Shown: piece by piece, positions 1 to 8,483 of the stretch
Position numbering within the stretch: position 1 is the first letter of the stretch
Layout: every line of letters starts with the position of its first letter
NCBI GenBank assembly: GCA_002840435.1
Contig: PHAT01000002.1
Span: forward strand, 124,001-188,000
Direction: 5' to 3'
Length of the DNA: 64,000 nucleotides
DNA from: Deltaproteobacteria bacterium HGW-Deltaproteobacteria-6
Lineage (GTDB): Bacteria > Desulfobacterota > Syntrophia > Syntrophales > Smithellaceae
Made by a program: the position numbers and the translations under genes
The notes under the pieces: generated by a model
Databases searched by the model: none
What the model was told of the DNA's origin: nothing
The model's input: the letters and a program-made list of their open reading frames with translations, nothing else

Positions 1-1704
1 AGTCTGGATAACGTGCTCATTGATCTTGAAACGTTCCTCTTCGGTGAGCGTGCCCTTCTCCACGCACAGGTTTTGTACCTCGCCAAAGTTATAAAGATGT
101 TCCGGCACCTTCATCTTGAAGCCGTAGTGGGGATCGGGTACGTTGCCGACGCCCCGGGGGATGATGTGGCAGGGCTTATCGGCAAGCAGGTTTTCAACCG
201 CAGGCAGCGCGGAGACAGGCATGCTTTCATATCGCTGTAATTCTTCGTGTGACAGGCCGAGGCGGTCGTCAAAATGGCGCGTCCAGGTCTGACCGGCAAT
301 CCTGTTAATCTGGTCGATCCGCTCCGGCGCCATGAACTCACCGCCCATGTTGCATTCCGCCAGGAATGCGAAATCGGCGATCAACTGCATGTGCCGTTCA
401 TGGAATTTCTGCGCAGTTGCAGCGGGATCGGCTCCATTTTGGATTGCCTTGAGAGATGTGATCTCGGCATCGCGCAACAAGACCTCGAATCGCGCGCGCA
501 CCTCATGGATTCGGTTGTAGATCATTTCGAGCTTGGTTGCTTTGTCGACCACGTATTCGGGGGTAGTGACTTTGCCGCAGTCATGCAGCCAGGCGCCGAT
601 CCGGAACTCCCGCCATTCTTCATCAGAATGAAAATCGAAACCGGCGAGCGGCCCCTCCCTGACACTGGACGCCTCCCGGGCCAGCATGACGGCCAGTTCC
701 GGCACCCGTTCACAATGGCCGCCGGTATAAGGACTCTTCGCATCAATTGCACCCGCCACAAGTTTAATCATCGAATCGACCAGCGCACGCTGTGCCGCAA
801 GCAGATTGCTGTTTTCCAGGGCGACCGCCGCCTGCGAGGCAAGTGCTTGCATAAACCCCACCAGTTCTTTCGGAAACGCGATGACTGCTCCGCTGCCCGG
901 ATCCAGGGCGTTCAGAAACTGCAACACGCCAATGACCTCTCCTTCGCGCGGAGACATGGGGATGGTCAGCATGGATAAGCTCCGGTATCCGGTCCGGTCA
1001 TCGAAGTGGTGTGAGCCGCTCATATCAAACCGCTTTTCAGCGTAGACATCGTCGATGATAACGGTTTCGTTATGCAGTGCCACATAGGTCGCCACGTATT
1101 TCTCATTTGGCGCGCCCGTGCCCGGGTCCGTAAGCGGAATCTCCATCGAGGGCAGCAGGTCGTCCTTGGTGCGCAACGCAAAGACCAGTGTGTTATGATC
1201 GGTTTTCAGGTACATTGTTCCGGCATCACAGTTGCACAATTGCTTCCCGCTTTCCAGAATATGCCTGAGCAGTGTTTGCCAGTTGCGCTCCCGTGACAGC
1301 AGGATGCCGGTTTCCACCAGGCTGGCCAGTTTCTGTTCGGCCACCGTCAGGGCTTTGGTGTGTTGATCGAGCGTGCGCTTCATGGCCTTGTGGGCTTGCC
1401 CCAGAATGTTGACTTCATGGAGGATGGTAGGCCGGGGATCAACCTCGCCTGTGAAATCCAGATTTGCGATTTGCTCCGCGTCCGCGGCAAGGATGGAAAG
1501 AGAGCGTCCAATCCGGCGCGCGCCGATAACCGAGAGGGGGATCATGACCAGAAGAAGAGCGATCATCACGTAGATGACCTGGCTTCGCGCCTCAATGATC
1601 AAACCGCCGATGAGGACCAGGGCGGTGATCATCAGAACGATGCCCAGAAGAATCAAGATGACAAAGTTGTGAAAACGCAAACTCAGACCAGAGATGCGGG
1701 ACAT
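1..1704 (-). CDS. GAF and HD-GYP domain membrane phosphohydrolase, 3' end missing
   Basis: This gene runs off the left edge; 568 codons are visible from ATG at 1704, which has AAAGGAG a few bases upstream. Two membrane segments lie at about residues 13-34 and 43-63, followed by a HAMP-like linker, a GAF domain at about 125-300 and the start of an HD-GYP domain. The motif GGHCERV at about 328 and the metal-binding HD pair at 374-375 (WLHDCGK) are present. A stretch of well over 100 residues separates the HD pair from EEERFKINEH, longer than in typical HD-GYP proteins. The GYP part lies outside the window. The family hydrolyses cyclic di-GMP; that activity here is inference. Its neighbours are also signalling genes. 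Confidence 0.85.
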   Translation of the reverse strand, partial: MSRISGLSLRFHNFVILILLGIVLMITALVLIGGLIIEARSQVIYVMIALLLVMIPLSVIGARRIGRSLSILAADAEQIANLDFTGEVDPRPTILHEVNILGQAHKAMKRTLDQHTKALTVAEQKLASLVETGILLSRERNWQTLLRHILESGKQLCNCDAGTMYLKTDHNTLVFALRTKDDLLPSMEIPLTDPGTGAPNEKYVATYVALHNETVIIDDVYAEKRFDMSGSHHFDDRTGYRSLSMLTIPMSPREGEVIGVLQFLNALDPGSGAVIAFPKELVGFMQALASQAAVALENSNLLAAQRALVDSMIKLVAGAIDAKSPYTGGHCERVPELAVMLAREASSVREGPLAGFDFHSDEEWREFRIGAWLHDCGKVTTPEYVVDKATKLEMIYNRIHEVRARFEVLLRDAEITSLKAIQNGADPAATAQKFHERHMQLIADFAFLAECNMGGEFMAPERIDQINRIAGQTWTRHFDDRLGLSHEELQRYESMPVSALPAVENLLADKPCHIIPRGVGNVPDPHYGFKMKVPEHLYNFGEVQNLCVEKGTLTEEERFKINEHVIQT

Positions 1705-1787
1705 GCTGACTCCTTTCGACTGAATCAGTCGCGCAGGCTTACCCATGTTCCGGGGTTCGTGTTTTCCGCAATTGTTTTTATGCGGTA

Positions 1788-2429
1788 TCAGCGAACCGTG
1801 ATCTCCACGCGCCGGTTTTTCGGTTCCGGCGTGTTATCCGGTGTGGAGACAAGCAGATTTCTTTCGCCATGAGATGCAATCGTTATATGAACGTCGTCTT
1901 TCCTGATGCTTTCCGCTTTTTTAATTTCCGCCCTGATAATGTCCGCGACAATCTGCGCCCGTTCCAATCCGAGTTTCTCGTTGGCGTCGCCGTCTCCCAT
2001 GGTGTCGGTGTGGCCGATCACCGATACATCGGGCGCCGGATGACTTTTGACTGCGGCTAGAATCGCCGGTTTCAGGGCGTCCGACTCGGCGGTCAGCTCC
2101 GTGCCGCCGGCCTTGAAGTAGAGCATGAAGCTAACCGGAAGCGGCGGCTGTGCGGCGATGGCGTCGCCGAAGTCCCGTTTGATCCTGTTTTCATCTACCG
2201 CGTAAGGCGTGCCTGCCTTACCATCAAGGTCAACGCCGGTGCGGGGCGTTGCAAGAAGGACCTCGGTTTTTGCATCGGTTGCGCCGTCCTTAACACCGCT
2301 TACCGCCAGTTTTCCTATCGTTCCATCCGCGTTGTCCATCAGAACGACATACGATTTCTGTGACGAGCAGCCCATCACAATAAGCAGGACGGCAAAAACG
2401 GCGAATCCGGTTCTTAAGTTGCGAATCAT
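1788..2429 (-). CDS. OmpA-family outer-membrane lipoprotein
   Basis: The protein is about 213 residues from ATG 2429, which has GGGAGG upstream. It starts with a lipoprotein signal peptide whose lipobox ends VMGC, so it should be lipid-anchored. The C-terminal half is an OmpA-C peptidoglycan-binding domain: a LYFKAGG-type start, then SVIGHTDTMGD and a LERAQIVAD helix. Its start codon shares one base (TAATG) with the stop of the upstream FecR gene, indicating translational coupling. A longer reading frame back to 2486 exists, but the lipobox and ribosome site favour the shorter start. It probably tethers the envelope part of the FecR/cyclase cluster to the cell wall (inference). Confidence 0.88.
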   Translation of the reverse strand: MIRNLRTGFAVFAVLLIVMGCSSQKSYVVLMDNADGTIGKLAVSGVKDGATDAKTEVLLATPRTGVDLDGKAGTPYAVDENRIKRDFGDAIAAQPPLPVSFMLYFKAGGTELTAESDALKPAILAAVKSHPAPDVSVIGHTDTMGDGDANEKLGLERAQIVADIIRAEIKKAESIRKDDVHITIASHGERNLLVSTPDNTPEPKNRRVEITVR

Positions 2430-2884
2430 TATTGTTCCCTCCCGTCCGACGGCTCGACCTTGACCAGAAAATGTGTTCCGCGGCAACCGATCATGGCCGC
2501 CGGCGTCTTGACGGTCACGGCTTTCGGCTTGAGTTTGGCGATTACGCCCGACACCACCTGCATGGAGCCTTTCGACATGCTTGTCCCGAATTTCAGATTT
2601 CCTGTCCCCGGCGAATAGAGGTATTCATCCACCGTCAGTTCGGTATCCGGTCCGAAAGACATAACGGTGTTGTCCCTGAAAGTCACACCCATGGTTCCTT
2701 TGGAACCGGTCTTCAATGTGTTCCCCATTTTAACGGGCGTGCCGACCTGGGCCGTAACCGGCTTTCCGGAATCGATCACCGCCGCGCTGCCCGATACCGT
2801 TTTGACGAATCCGATTGTATCCTGTGCCCATGCAGCGGACACAGCCATAAGCAGCATTGTGATTACCATGATGAAGCGGATCAT
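2429..2884 (-). CDS. FecR-domain periplasmic protein
   Basis: This 151-residue protein has a signal peptide (cleavage likely after AAWA) and one FecR domain filling the rest. The family-typical C-terminal stretch TPAAMIGCRGTHFLV is clear. There is no membrane anchor and no attached sigma-factor-binding region, so it is not a classical FecR anti-sigma regulator. ATG 2884 is preceded by AGGAGG. It lies between the cyclase gene (134 bases upstream) and the OmpA lipoprotein, which overlaps its stop. The trio CHASE2-cyclase, FecR protein and OmpA protein suggests a shared envelope-sensing role, which is inference from order. Confidence 0.88.
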   Translation of the reverse strand: MIRFIMVITMLLMAVSAAWAQDTIGFVKTVSGSAAVIDSGKPVTAQVGTPVKMGNTLKTGSKGTMGVTFRDNTVMSFGPDTELTVDEYLYSPGTGNLKFGTSMSKGSMQVVSGVIAKLKPKAVTVKTPAAMIGCRGTHFLVKVEPSDGREQ

Positions 2885-3018
2885 TATTTGTTCCTCCTGT
2901 TTTGCATTTGCGGTTCGGTGCGCCTTGCCTGATGCACGGCCGCTTTTCAGCGTTGATGATGCCGTTCCCCGGCACCCTGATGCGGTATCCGCCGGATTCT
3001 TCCGCCCGGATAGCCTCT

Positions 3019-5145
3019 CTATTTTTCATCAAAAATGATTATATCACCCTGTTCGCCCTTCTGCAACCGCTCCAGATGAAGACCGACCAGCGGATCCCGT
3101 GGTCTTTCCATAGCCAGCTGTTCGAAAGCTTTTCGGGCCAGCGGATCACTGTTCTTCAGCAGTTCAAAGGCCTTTTCGTAAGCGATGTCGCGCCGTGGTT
3201 CTGATCCCGTGATTGGTTCATAGACCATCAGGGGCTGTGTTTTACCCTTCAAAACCAGGGATCCCACGGGGCGAACAACAGCATCGGGGCAGCCTTGCAG
3301 GGTTGCCCCGGAAACGCAGATCAGGGTCCCCAGATGTTTGTTGACACTTTCGAGCCGGGATGCTGTGTTCACCGCGTCACCCAGCGCGCGATAGTCAAAC
3401 ATGGTTGAACCGCCGAAGTTTCCGACGATGACCTCGCCTGTGTGGATGCCGAGGCGGGTCTGCCCGAAGGGAATGCCTTTTGCGTTATATTCATTCGCAT
3501 AGGACGTCGCAAAAGCGTGCATTTCCAGCGCGCACTGAAGCGCCCGCGCGCGGTGATCCGGCTGGATAACCGGCGCCGAGAACATAATGGCAACCGCGTC
3601 TCCCACAATCCGGTCCAGGGTGCCGCCGTGATGAAAGGCAATCGTAATCATCCGGTCGAGATAGGCGTTGAGGATCGCCACCGCATCCGCCGGGTCCATT
3701 TTTTCCATGAGAGCAGTAAAACTGGTGAGGTCCGTAAAAATGAAGCTGCACTCCTGACGCCGTCCCCCCAATTCCAGCTGGTCGGGGTGATCAACAAGAT
3801 AATCAACGCGGTTGGGAGAGACATAGCGCGAAAAAGCCTCCCGGACCCAGCGCTGACGGCGCTCGCTGGTCATGTGGTGAATAACACTGCCCAGTATAAA
3901 GGTGATCAGAAGCGCCAGTCCCGGCGTGACAGGGTCCAAAAGCAGACCGTAACGGATAAATGCCGTCCAGGCGGCCCAGAAGGCGGCGAAAAGAACCAAA
4001 GCGGTGATGCCGGCCGAGACGAGGGCCGGCGTGGCAAGAGCAATGATCGCAAGGATCAGTCCTCCGAGCACAATAACCAGGGCTTCGATGGCCCCTGCCC
4101 ATGACGGGCGCGTGAGATAGGTCCCCGAGAAAATCTGTTCCAGCGCCTGGGCATGCACCTCGACTCCCGGAATGATCATCCCCATCGGACTGAACCGGAG
4201 ATCCATGAGCCCCTGCGCCGACGTGCCGATAAGCAGAATATGACCCTCCACCTGTTCCCGGGTCACCTTGCCGTCAAGAACTTTCCACGCCGGAATGTAA
4301 CGATCCGGGACGGGGCGGGTATAGTGCACCCAGATTTCTCCCCGGGGTGTTGTCGGTACCGTCATGGCGCCAATCCGGACTTCCTGAAGGCCGGTTCCCT
4401 TTTGTTCCAGAGTCTTTAAAATGTAATTGCGCTGCCCCTGGGCTACTCTCAGGGATTCGGCGGCAAGCGACGGCATCACCTGATCGTGCAGTCTGATCAT
4501 CAATGGTATGCGGCGGACGACGCCATCCGAATCCGGGATAAACGTCAGGGCTCCGCTTCCTTCGGCTGCGCCCGCGAGCGATGGAATCGATGTCAGCGCG
4601 CTGGAAAATGTGTGCAGGAAAGGAAGAGGAGATTCTCCTGAAAAGACCGTTCGAAAAGGACGCGGCGGGAGCGATCGTGCCGGATCGCCCTGCTCAGCCG
4701 CAAAGCCCAGTACAACCAGTCCCTGCGACACGGTTTCAGCCAGCACCTCATCATGATCGGGGATGTTTGCCAGCCGGCGGCGGACATCACCGGGCAGATT
4801 CCAGGTAGCGGACATCGATTTCGGCGATGTCCGGTCCGGTTCGGCAAAGACAATGTCCAGACTGATCGTAGCTGCACCATCCTTGCGGAGGCGCCGGATC
4901 AGTTCAGCGACCCGCGTGCGCGGCCAGGGCCACTGGCCCAGCCGCTTCAGACTTTCTTCGTCAACATCAATGATGCGCACCGGGGCAGGTTGATACAGCC
5001 GGGGATGCCAGCGCTGGTATTGATCGAAAACAGCGTTTCGCAGCACCTGCAGCGGCAGCGGTTCGAAGAGAAACATTGCGGCGCCAAAGACGACGGCGGC
5101 AAAAGGCGCCAGCATGCCAAGGGTGAGTTTGGGGAAGAACTTCAT
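3019..5145 (-). CDS. CHASE2-sensor class III adenylate/guanylate cyclase
   Basis: The 708-residue protein has one N-terminal membrane helix, an extracytoplasmic CHASE2 domain (about 30-330), three closely packed membrane helices (about 350-425) and a C-terminal class III cyclase domain. Metal-binding aspartates sit in FTDLTSFT and in VGDAVAIMF, and ALGDAVNTASRLE marks the second half of the active site. The position that normally holds the adenine-selecting lysine reads Arg (TLDRIVGD), so nucleotide choice is uncertain. I chose ATG 5145 over an upstream in-frame ATG because the membrane helix begins directly after it. It makes a cyclic nucleotide in response to an envelope signal, as known for the family. 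Confidence 0.9.
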   Translation of the reverse strand: MKFFPKLTLGMLAPFAAVVFGAAMFLFEPLPLQVLRNAVFDQYQRWHPRLYQPAPVRIIDVDEESLKRLGQWPWPRTRVAELIRRLRKDGAATISLDIVFAEPDRTSPKSMSATWNLPGDVRRRLANIPDHDEVLAETVSQGLVVLGFAAEQGDPARSLPPRPFRTVFSGESPLPFLHTFSSALTSIPSLAGAAEGSGALTFIPDSDGVVRRIPLMIRLHDQVMPSLAAESLRVAQGQRNYILKTLEQKGTGLQEVRIGAMTVPTTPRGEIWVHYTRPVPDRYIPAWKVLDGKVTREQVEGHILLIGTSAQGLMDLRFSPMGMIIPGVEVHAQALEQIFSGTYLTRPSWAGAIEALVIVLGGLILAIIALATPALVSAGITALVLFAAFWAAWTAFIRYGLLLDPVTPGLALLITFILGSVIHHMTSERRQRWVREAFSRYVSPNRVDYLVDHPDQLELGGRRQECSFIFTDLTSFTALMEKMDPADAVAILNAYLDRMITIAFHHGGTLDRIVGDAVAIMFSAPVIQPDHRARALQCALEMHAFATSYANEYNAKGIPFGQTRLGIHTGEVIVGNFGGSTMFDYRALGDAVNTASRLESVNKHLGTLICVSGATLQGCPDAVVRPVGSLVLKGKTQPLMVYEPITGSEPRRDIAYEKAFELLKNSDPLARKAFEQLAMERPRDPLVGLHLERLQKGEQGDIIIFDEK

Positions 5146-5276
5146 CGTTCCACCATCCTGTTTTGTGTAACAAGGACGCAGATGATACGATAGAAGACTA
5201 TGGATGTCAACCATTACACGGCAGGTGTTGTGTGCGATCAACAGCGGGTTTGAAGCCGGCGTTCAACGATGCCAAA

Positions 5277-6647
5277 TCAAGGAAGGAATTCAGCGACCTG
5301 GAAAGGGGAGAGCTGGCTGAACGCATCGACGCAATCCGGGCAAAGCTGTGTTCCCCGGACGTTCTTAATAATAATCATGGCCTCTTCATGACTCATGCCC
5401 CGGCGGTAGGGACGATCGCTGGTCAGGGCGTGATAAGTATCGGCCACCGCCGCTATTCTGGCCCAGAGCGGGATCTCCTCACCTTTAAGTCCGTCGGGAT
5501 AGCCCTTGCCGTCAAATCGTTCGTGGTGGTGAAGAATGACGGGCAGAAGAGGCTGAAGGCTGGGGATGGCTCCCAGAATGGAGGCTCCGATTACGGGATG
5601 CTTCCGGATGATGCAGAATTCTTCTTCGGTCAGTTGATCGGGTTTCAGCAGGATGGCATCGGGGATGCCGATTTTGCCGATGTCATGGAGCTTGGCGGCG
5701 ATGATCAGGGAATCGATAGTGTCCTCACCGGCGTCCATCTGCCGTCCGATTTGTGTTACAAGCCTGGCAACCGCTTCGGAATGACCCTTTGTGTAGGGAT
5801 CGCGGGCTTCCAGCGCGGCAATGAGGCTGGTGATGCCGGCCAGCATTATTTTTTGTTCGGCATCGAGGCGCTCTTTTTCTTTGAGCAGAATCAGAAACTG
5901 ATGCGAGAGCAGCCGCTCGACGGTGATCACGATTTGTTCCAGATTAAAGGGTTTGACCAGATAAGCGGACGCTCCCCAGGAAAGAAGGCGGCGCATGATG
6001 GCCCGGTCGCTGTTGGCGCTCATGATGACGAAGGGAATGACGGCCAGGTGGGGATCGGCATGAATGGCTTTGCAGAATTCAATCCCGTCCATTTCGGGCA
6101 TGTTGATGTCGCTGATAATCAGGTCGGGCCGGTGTTCAGCAATGCGGATGAAAGCATGCTTCCCGTTTTCCGCGGTCATCACCTGGAAACCGGCTTCTTC
6201 AAGCGCTTTCGAGACCAGCTTGCGGATAGTCGGAGAATCATCCACCACTAAAATGCGGCGGCTGTGGGAAAAACTGAACTGCTTGAGCACATCTTCGATC
6301 GTGCTGTTTAAATGACCGGGGGCTTCCGACTTCGAAATGTAAGCGGCGGCGCCCACCTTAAATCCCTGTTCAATGTCCTTGTCCGCATCGAGTGAACTGA
6401 GGATGATGACGGGTATGCCCCGTGTGCGGACGTTGCTCTTCAGGCGCCGGCAAAGGCCGAAGCCGTCCAGCCTCGGCATTTCCACGTCGGTGATGATCAG
6501 ATCGAAATCGGCAATCAGCGCCGCTTCCCAGGCCTGTTCTCCATCTTCCGCCTGGGTGACTCTGGCGCCGTAAGCCTCCATCTGCCTGTTCAGCGCTTTC
6601 CGGATGGTGGCACTGTCATCGACAATGAGAATGCGGGGTTGATCCAA
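5277..6647 (-). CDS. Response regulator with two receiver domains and an HD-GYP output
   Basis: The 456-residue protein carries two receiver domains (about 1-125 and 130-250) with phospho-acceptor Asp in ITDVEMP and ISDINMP, conserved VDDS starts and switch lysines in ISKSE and LVKPF. A short coiled linker leads to an intact HD-GYP domain: GHSEAV, LHDIGKIGIP and the HHHERFDGKGYP signature. This predicts cyclic di-GMP hydrolysis controlled by phosphorylation. The start has AGGAGAAAGG upstream. No histidine kinase is in the window, so its partner is elsewhere. It is transcribed toward the cyclase trio, with about 130 bases between. Confidence 0.92.
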   Translation of the reverse strand: MDQPRILIVDDSATIRKALNRQMEAYGARVTQAEDGEQAWEAALIADFDLIITDVEMPRLDGFGLCRRLKSNVRTRGIPVIILSSLDADKDIEQGFKVGAAAYISKSEAPGHLNSTIEDVLKQFSFSHSRRILVVDDSPTIRKLVSKALEEAGFQVMTAENGKHAFIRIAEHRPDLIISDINMPEMDGIEFCKAIHADPHLAVIPFVIMSANSDRAIMRRLLSWGASAYLVKPFNLEQIVITVERLLSHQFLILLKEKERLDAEQKIMLAGITSLIAALEARDPYTKGHSEAVARLVTQIGRQMDAGEDTIDSLIIAAKLHDIGKIGIPDAILLKPDQLTEEEFCIIRKHPVIGASILGAIPSLQPLLPVILHHHERFDGKGYPDGLKGEEIPLWARIAAVADTYHALTSDRPYRRGMSHEEAMIIIKNVRGTQLCPDCVDAFSQLSPFQVAEFLP

Positions 6648-6847
6648 AGATAGAGATCCTTTCTCCTGCTATTTGTCTATATCGCCCGTGATAATTTGCT
6701 GGTCAATGATGGACAAAAAATGAACCCGGTATCACCACAAGCCACCTGCCCGGTCATGCATCCCTCGCCGGTTTCTGATCAACTTCCTCGAATTTTCCTG
6801 TAAAAAATTATCCGTTTTTCCGGTGGTGCGTCATTATTAAAATGCGC

Positions 6848-7420
6848 TCAGGGCGTGGCCGCTTTTCTCCCCAGCTCAAAGGCCTCCTTGATGGCCTTTT
6901 CATTGTTGGTAATGTCCCCCTTGTTGGTGGCGGAGGCCATGACGGCGCCGAGCCAGGTTAATTTTGTCAACTCCGCGGTTGACTTGAAGCTGTGGACAAT
7001 CGGGTCGGCCGTGTGCACGTTCGGGTCTCCGCAGACGGTGATCAGGCCGATGCGCTTGGCGCGCATTTTCGGATAGTAAATCTTCTGCCAGCGCCATTCT
7101 TCGTCAAAGAAAACGCACCACCGGTCCAAGTACGCTTTCATCTGTGCGGTCATTGACCAGAAGTAAACCGGGCAGCTGTGGATGACGGCGTAGGCGTCCA
7201 GAATTTTTTTCTGGATTTCCTGCATATCGTCCTTGACGGCGCAGACACCCATTTTGTTGCATTTTTTGCAGTCCTTGCAGCCGGAAATGTGCTTGCGATC
7301 GAGGATAATTTTTTCCACGGAATCCGCCCCGGCATCTTTAGCGCCGGCCAGCGCCTGGCTTAAAAGAACATCGCTGTTGCCGCCGATTCGCGGGCTTCCC
7401 AAAATGCCGAGTACGTTCAT
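6848..7420 (-). CDS. Flavodoxin-like NAD(P)H-dependent FMN/iron-sulfur flavoprotein
   Basis: The 190-residue protein starts with the NADPH-dependent FMN reductase pattern LGILGSPRIGGNSD, the FMN phosphate loop. A cysteine cluster, CKDCKKCNKMGVC, follows at about residues 48-60; this is the compact 4Fe-4S motif of Isf-type iron-sulfur flavoproteins from anaerobes. HSCPVYFWSMTAQMKAYLDR is the usual FMN-binding middle. It likely passes electrons between ferredoxin-like carriers and small acceptors; the substrate is unknown. GAGGG lies upstream of ATG 7420. It is a single-gene unit diverging from the glycerophosphodiesterase. Confidence 0.85.
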   Translation of the reverse strand: MNVLGILGSPRIGGNSDVLLSQALAGAKDAGADSVEKIILDRKHISGCKDCKKCNKMGVCAVKDDMQEIQKKILDAYAVIHSCPVYFWSMTAQMKAYLDRWCVFFDEEWRWQKIYYPKMRAKRIGLITVCGDPNVHTADPIVHSFKSTAELTKLTWLGAVMASATNKGDITNNEKAIKEAFELGRKAATP

Positions 7421-7481
7421 GATTACCCTCCTGAAGAATTTGAATTAAAAAAATTGTGGATACCGGTTTAAGTGTTCACAC

Positions 7482-7510
7482 TAGATAACAATTTCGATAT
7501 GTTTTGTAAA
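7482..7510 (-). promoter_or_regulatory. Possible sigma70-type promoter for the flavoprotein gene
   Basis: Read on the minus strand, TTTACA and TATCTA are separated by 17 bases in an A/T-rich stretch about 60 bases before ATG 7420. The hexamers are imperfect, so this is a modest prediction. Confidence 0.35.
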
Positions 7511-7685
7511 CAATAAAAAATTGAAGAACTCTCTACTTAAATGTGCTACAAATTAATCGTCAGGTTCATACAAGTCTATAATTAACGGAAGTTTTCTGTA
7601 AACGGACTCCCTGTCCTTTTTTTCGGATGCGGCAAGGCACGATGGAGAATATCAGTTTCAGTATATTTTTATTGCGGTGTTAAAA

Positions 7686-8483
7686 ATGACCGGACCTTCC
7701 CGTCAATGCAAAGACGATTTCACCATTATCGCTCATCGGGGCGCGTCGGCTTATTATCCGGAAAATACCCTTGTCTCGTTTGCGGCCGCGATCAGCATGG
7801 AAGCCGACATGGTGGAGCTCGATATCCAACTTACGGCGGACGGCGAGGTCGTTGTTTTTCATGATGAAAAAATAAACCGCTGCACAAACGGTAAGGGAGT
7901 GATTGCCGACTACACCTTTGCCCGTCTGAAAAAACTGGATGCCGGGAGCTGGTTCGATAAAAAATTTGCGGGTGTCCGCGTGCCTTCGCTTGCGGAAGTT
8001 CTGAAACTCTGTAAGAACAAAATTGCCGTTAACATTGAGATCAAAACCGAGGCGGTGGCAGATGCCGTTTCCGGCGGGATAGAAGAAGCCTGTCTGAAAA
8101 TTGTCGATCAAACCGGGATGCGCGATCATGTCGTGTTTTCCAGTTTCGATCCCCGCGCCATTTGCCATCTCAAGCAAATCGACTGCCTGGCGCCTGTTGC
8201 CGTCCTGTTTGAAAAAAAATATTACGGGTCCTCGCTGCCTTCGCAGATTGTAGAATCACTGGGCGCCGATGCTTTCAACTGCTCCGTGCGGGAGCTTGGC
8301 GCAACATGGCTGGCCGACCTTGCGCAGCACGGCATCCCGGTGAATGTCTATACGGTCAATGATGCAAAGATAATGGCGCGGCTGCTGTCCCGGGGCGTCA
8401 GCGGCATTTTCACGAACAAGCCGGATATTTTGAAGTGTGTGCTGGAGGATTTTCTGTGGAAACGAACCATCAGCAACACCTGA
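7686..8483 (+). CDS. Glycerophosphodiester phosphodiesterase
   Basis: This 265-residue GDPD-family TIM-barrel enzyme hydrolyses glycerophosphodiesters to glycerol 3-phosphate plus an alcohol. The catalytic pattern is complete: IIAHRGAS with the first His, PENT, ELDIQLT and VVFHD with the second His. There is no signal peptide, so it should act in the cytoplasm. Start choice is uncertain: GTG 7677 is in frame, but ATG 7686 has a better-spaced GCGGTG upstream. The next gene begins inside its 3' end, which points to coupled expression and a joint role in phospholipid turnover (inference). Confidence 0.9.
   Translation: MTGPSRQCKDDFTIIAHRGASAYYPENTLVSFAAAISMEADMVELDIQLTADGEVVVFHDEKINRCTNGKGVIADYTFARLKKLDAGSWFDKKFAGVRVPSLAEVLKLCKNKIAVNIEIKTEAVADAVSGGIEEACLKIVDQTGMRDHVVFSSFDPRAICHLKQIDCLAPVAVLFEKKYYGSSLPSQIVESLGADAFNCSVRELGATWLADLAQHGIPVNVYTVNDAKIMARLLSRGVSGIFTNKPDILKCVLEDFLWKRTISNT

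Noticed and set aside
5163-6251. 362-codon plus-strand frame
   Set aside because: It is antisense to the double-receiver HD-GYP gene and has no recognisable protein features.
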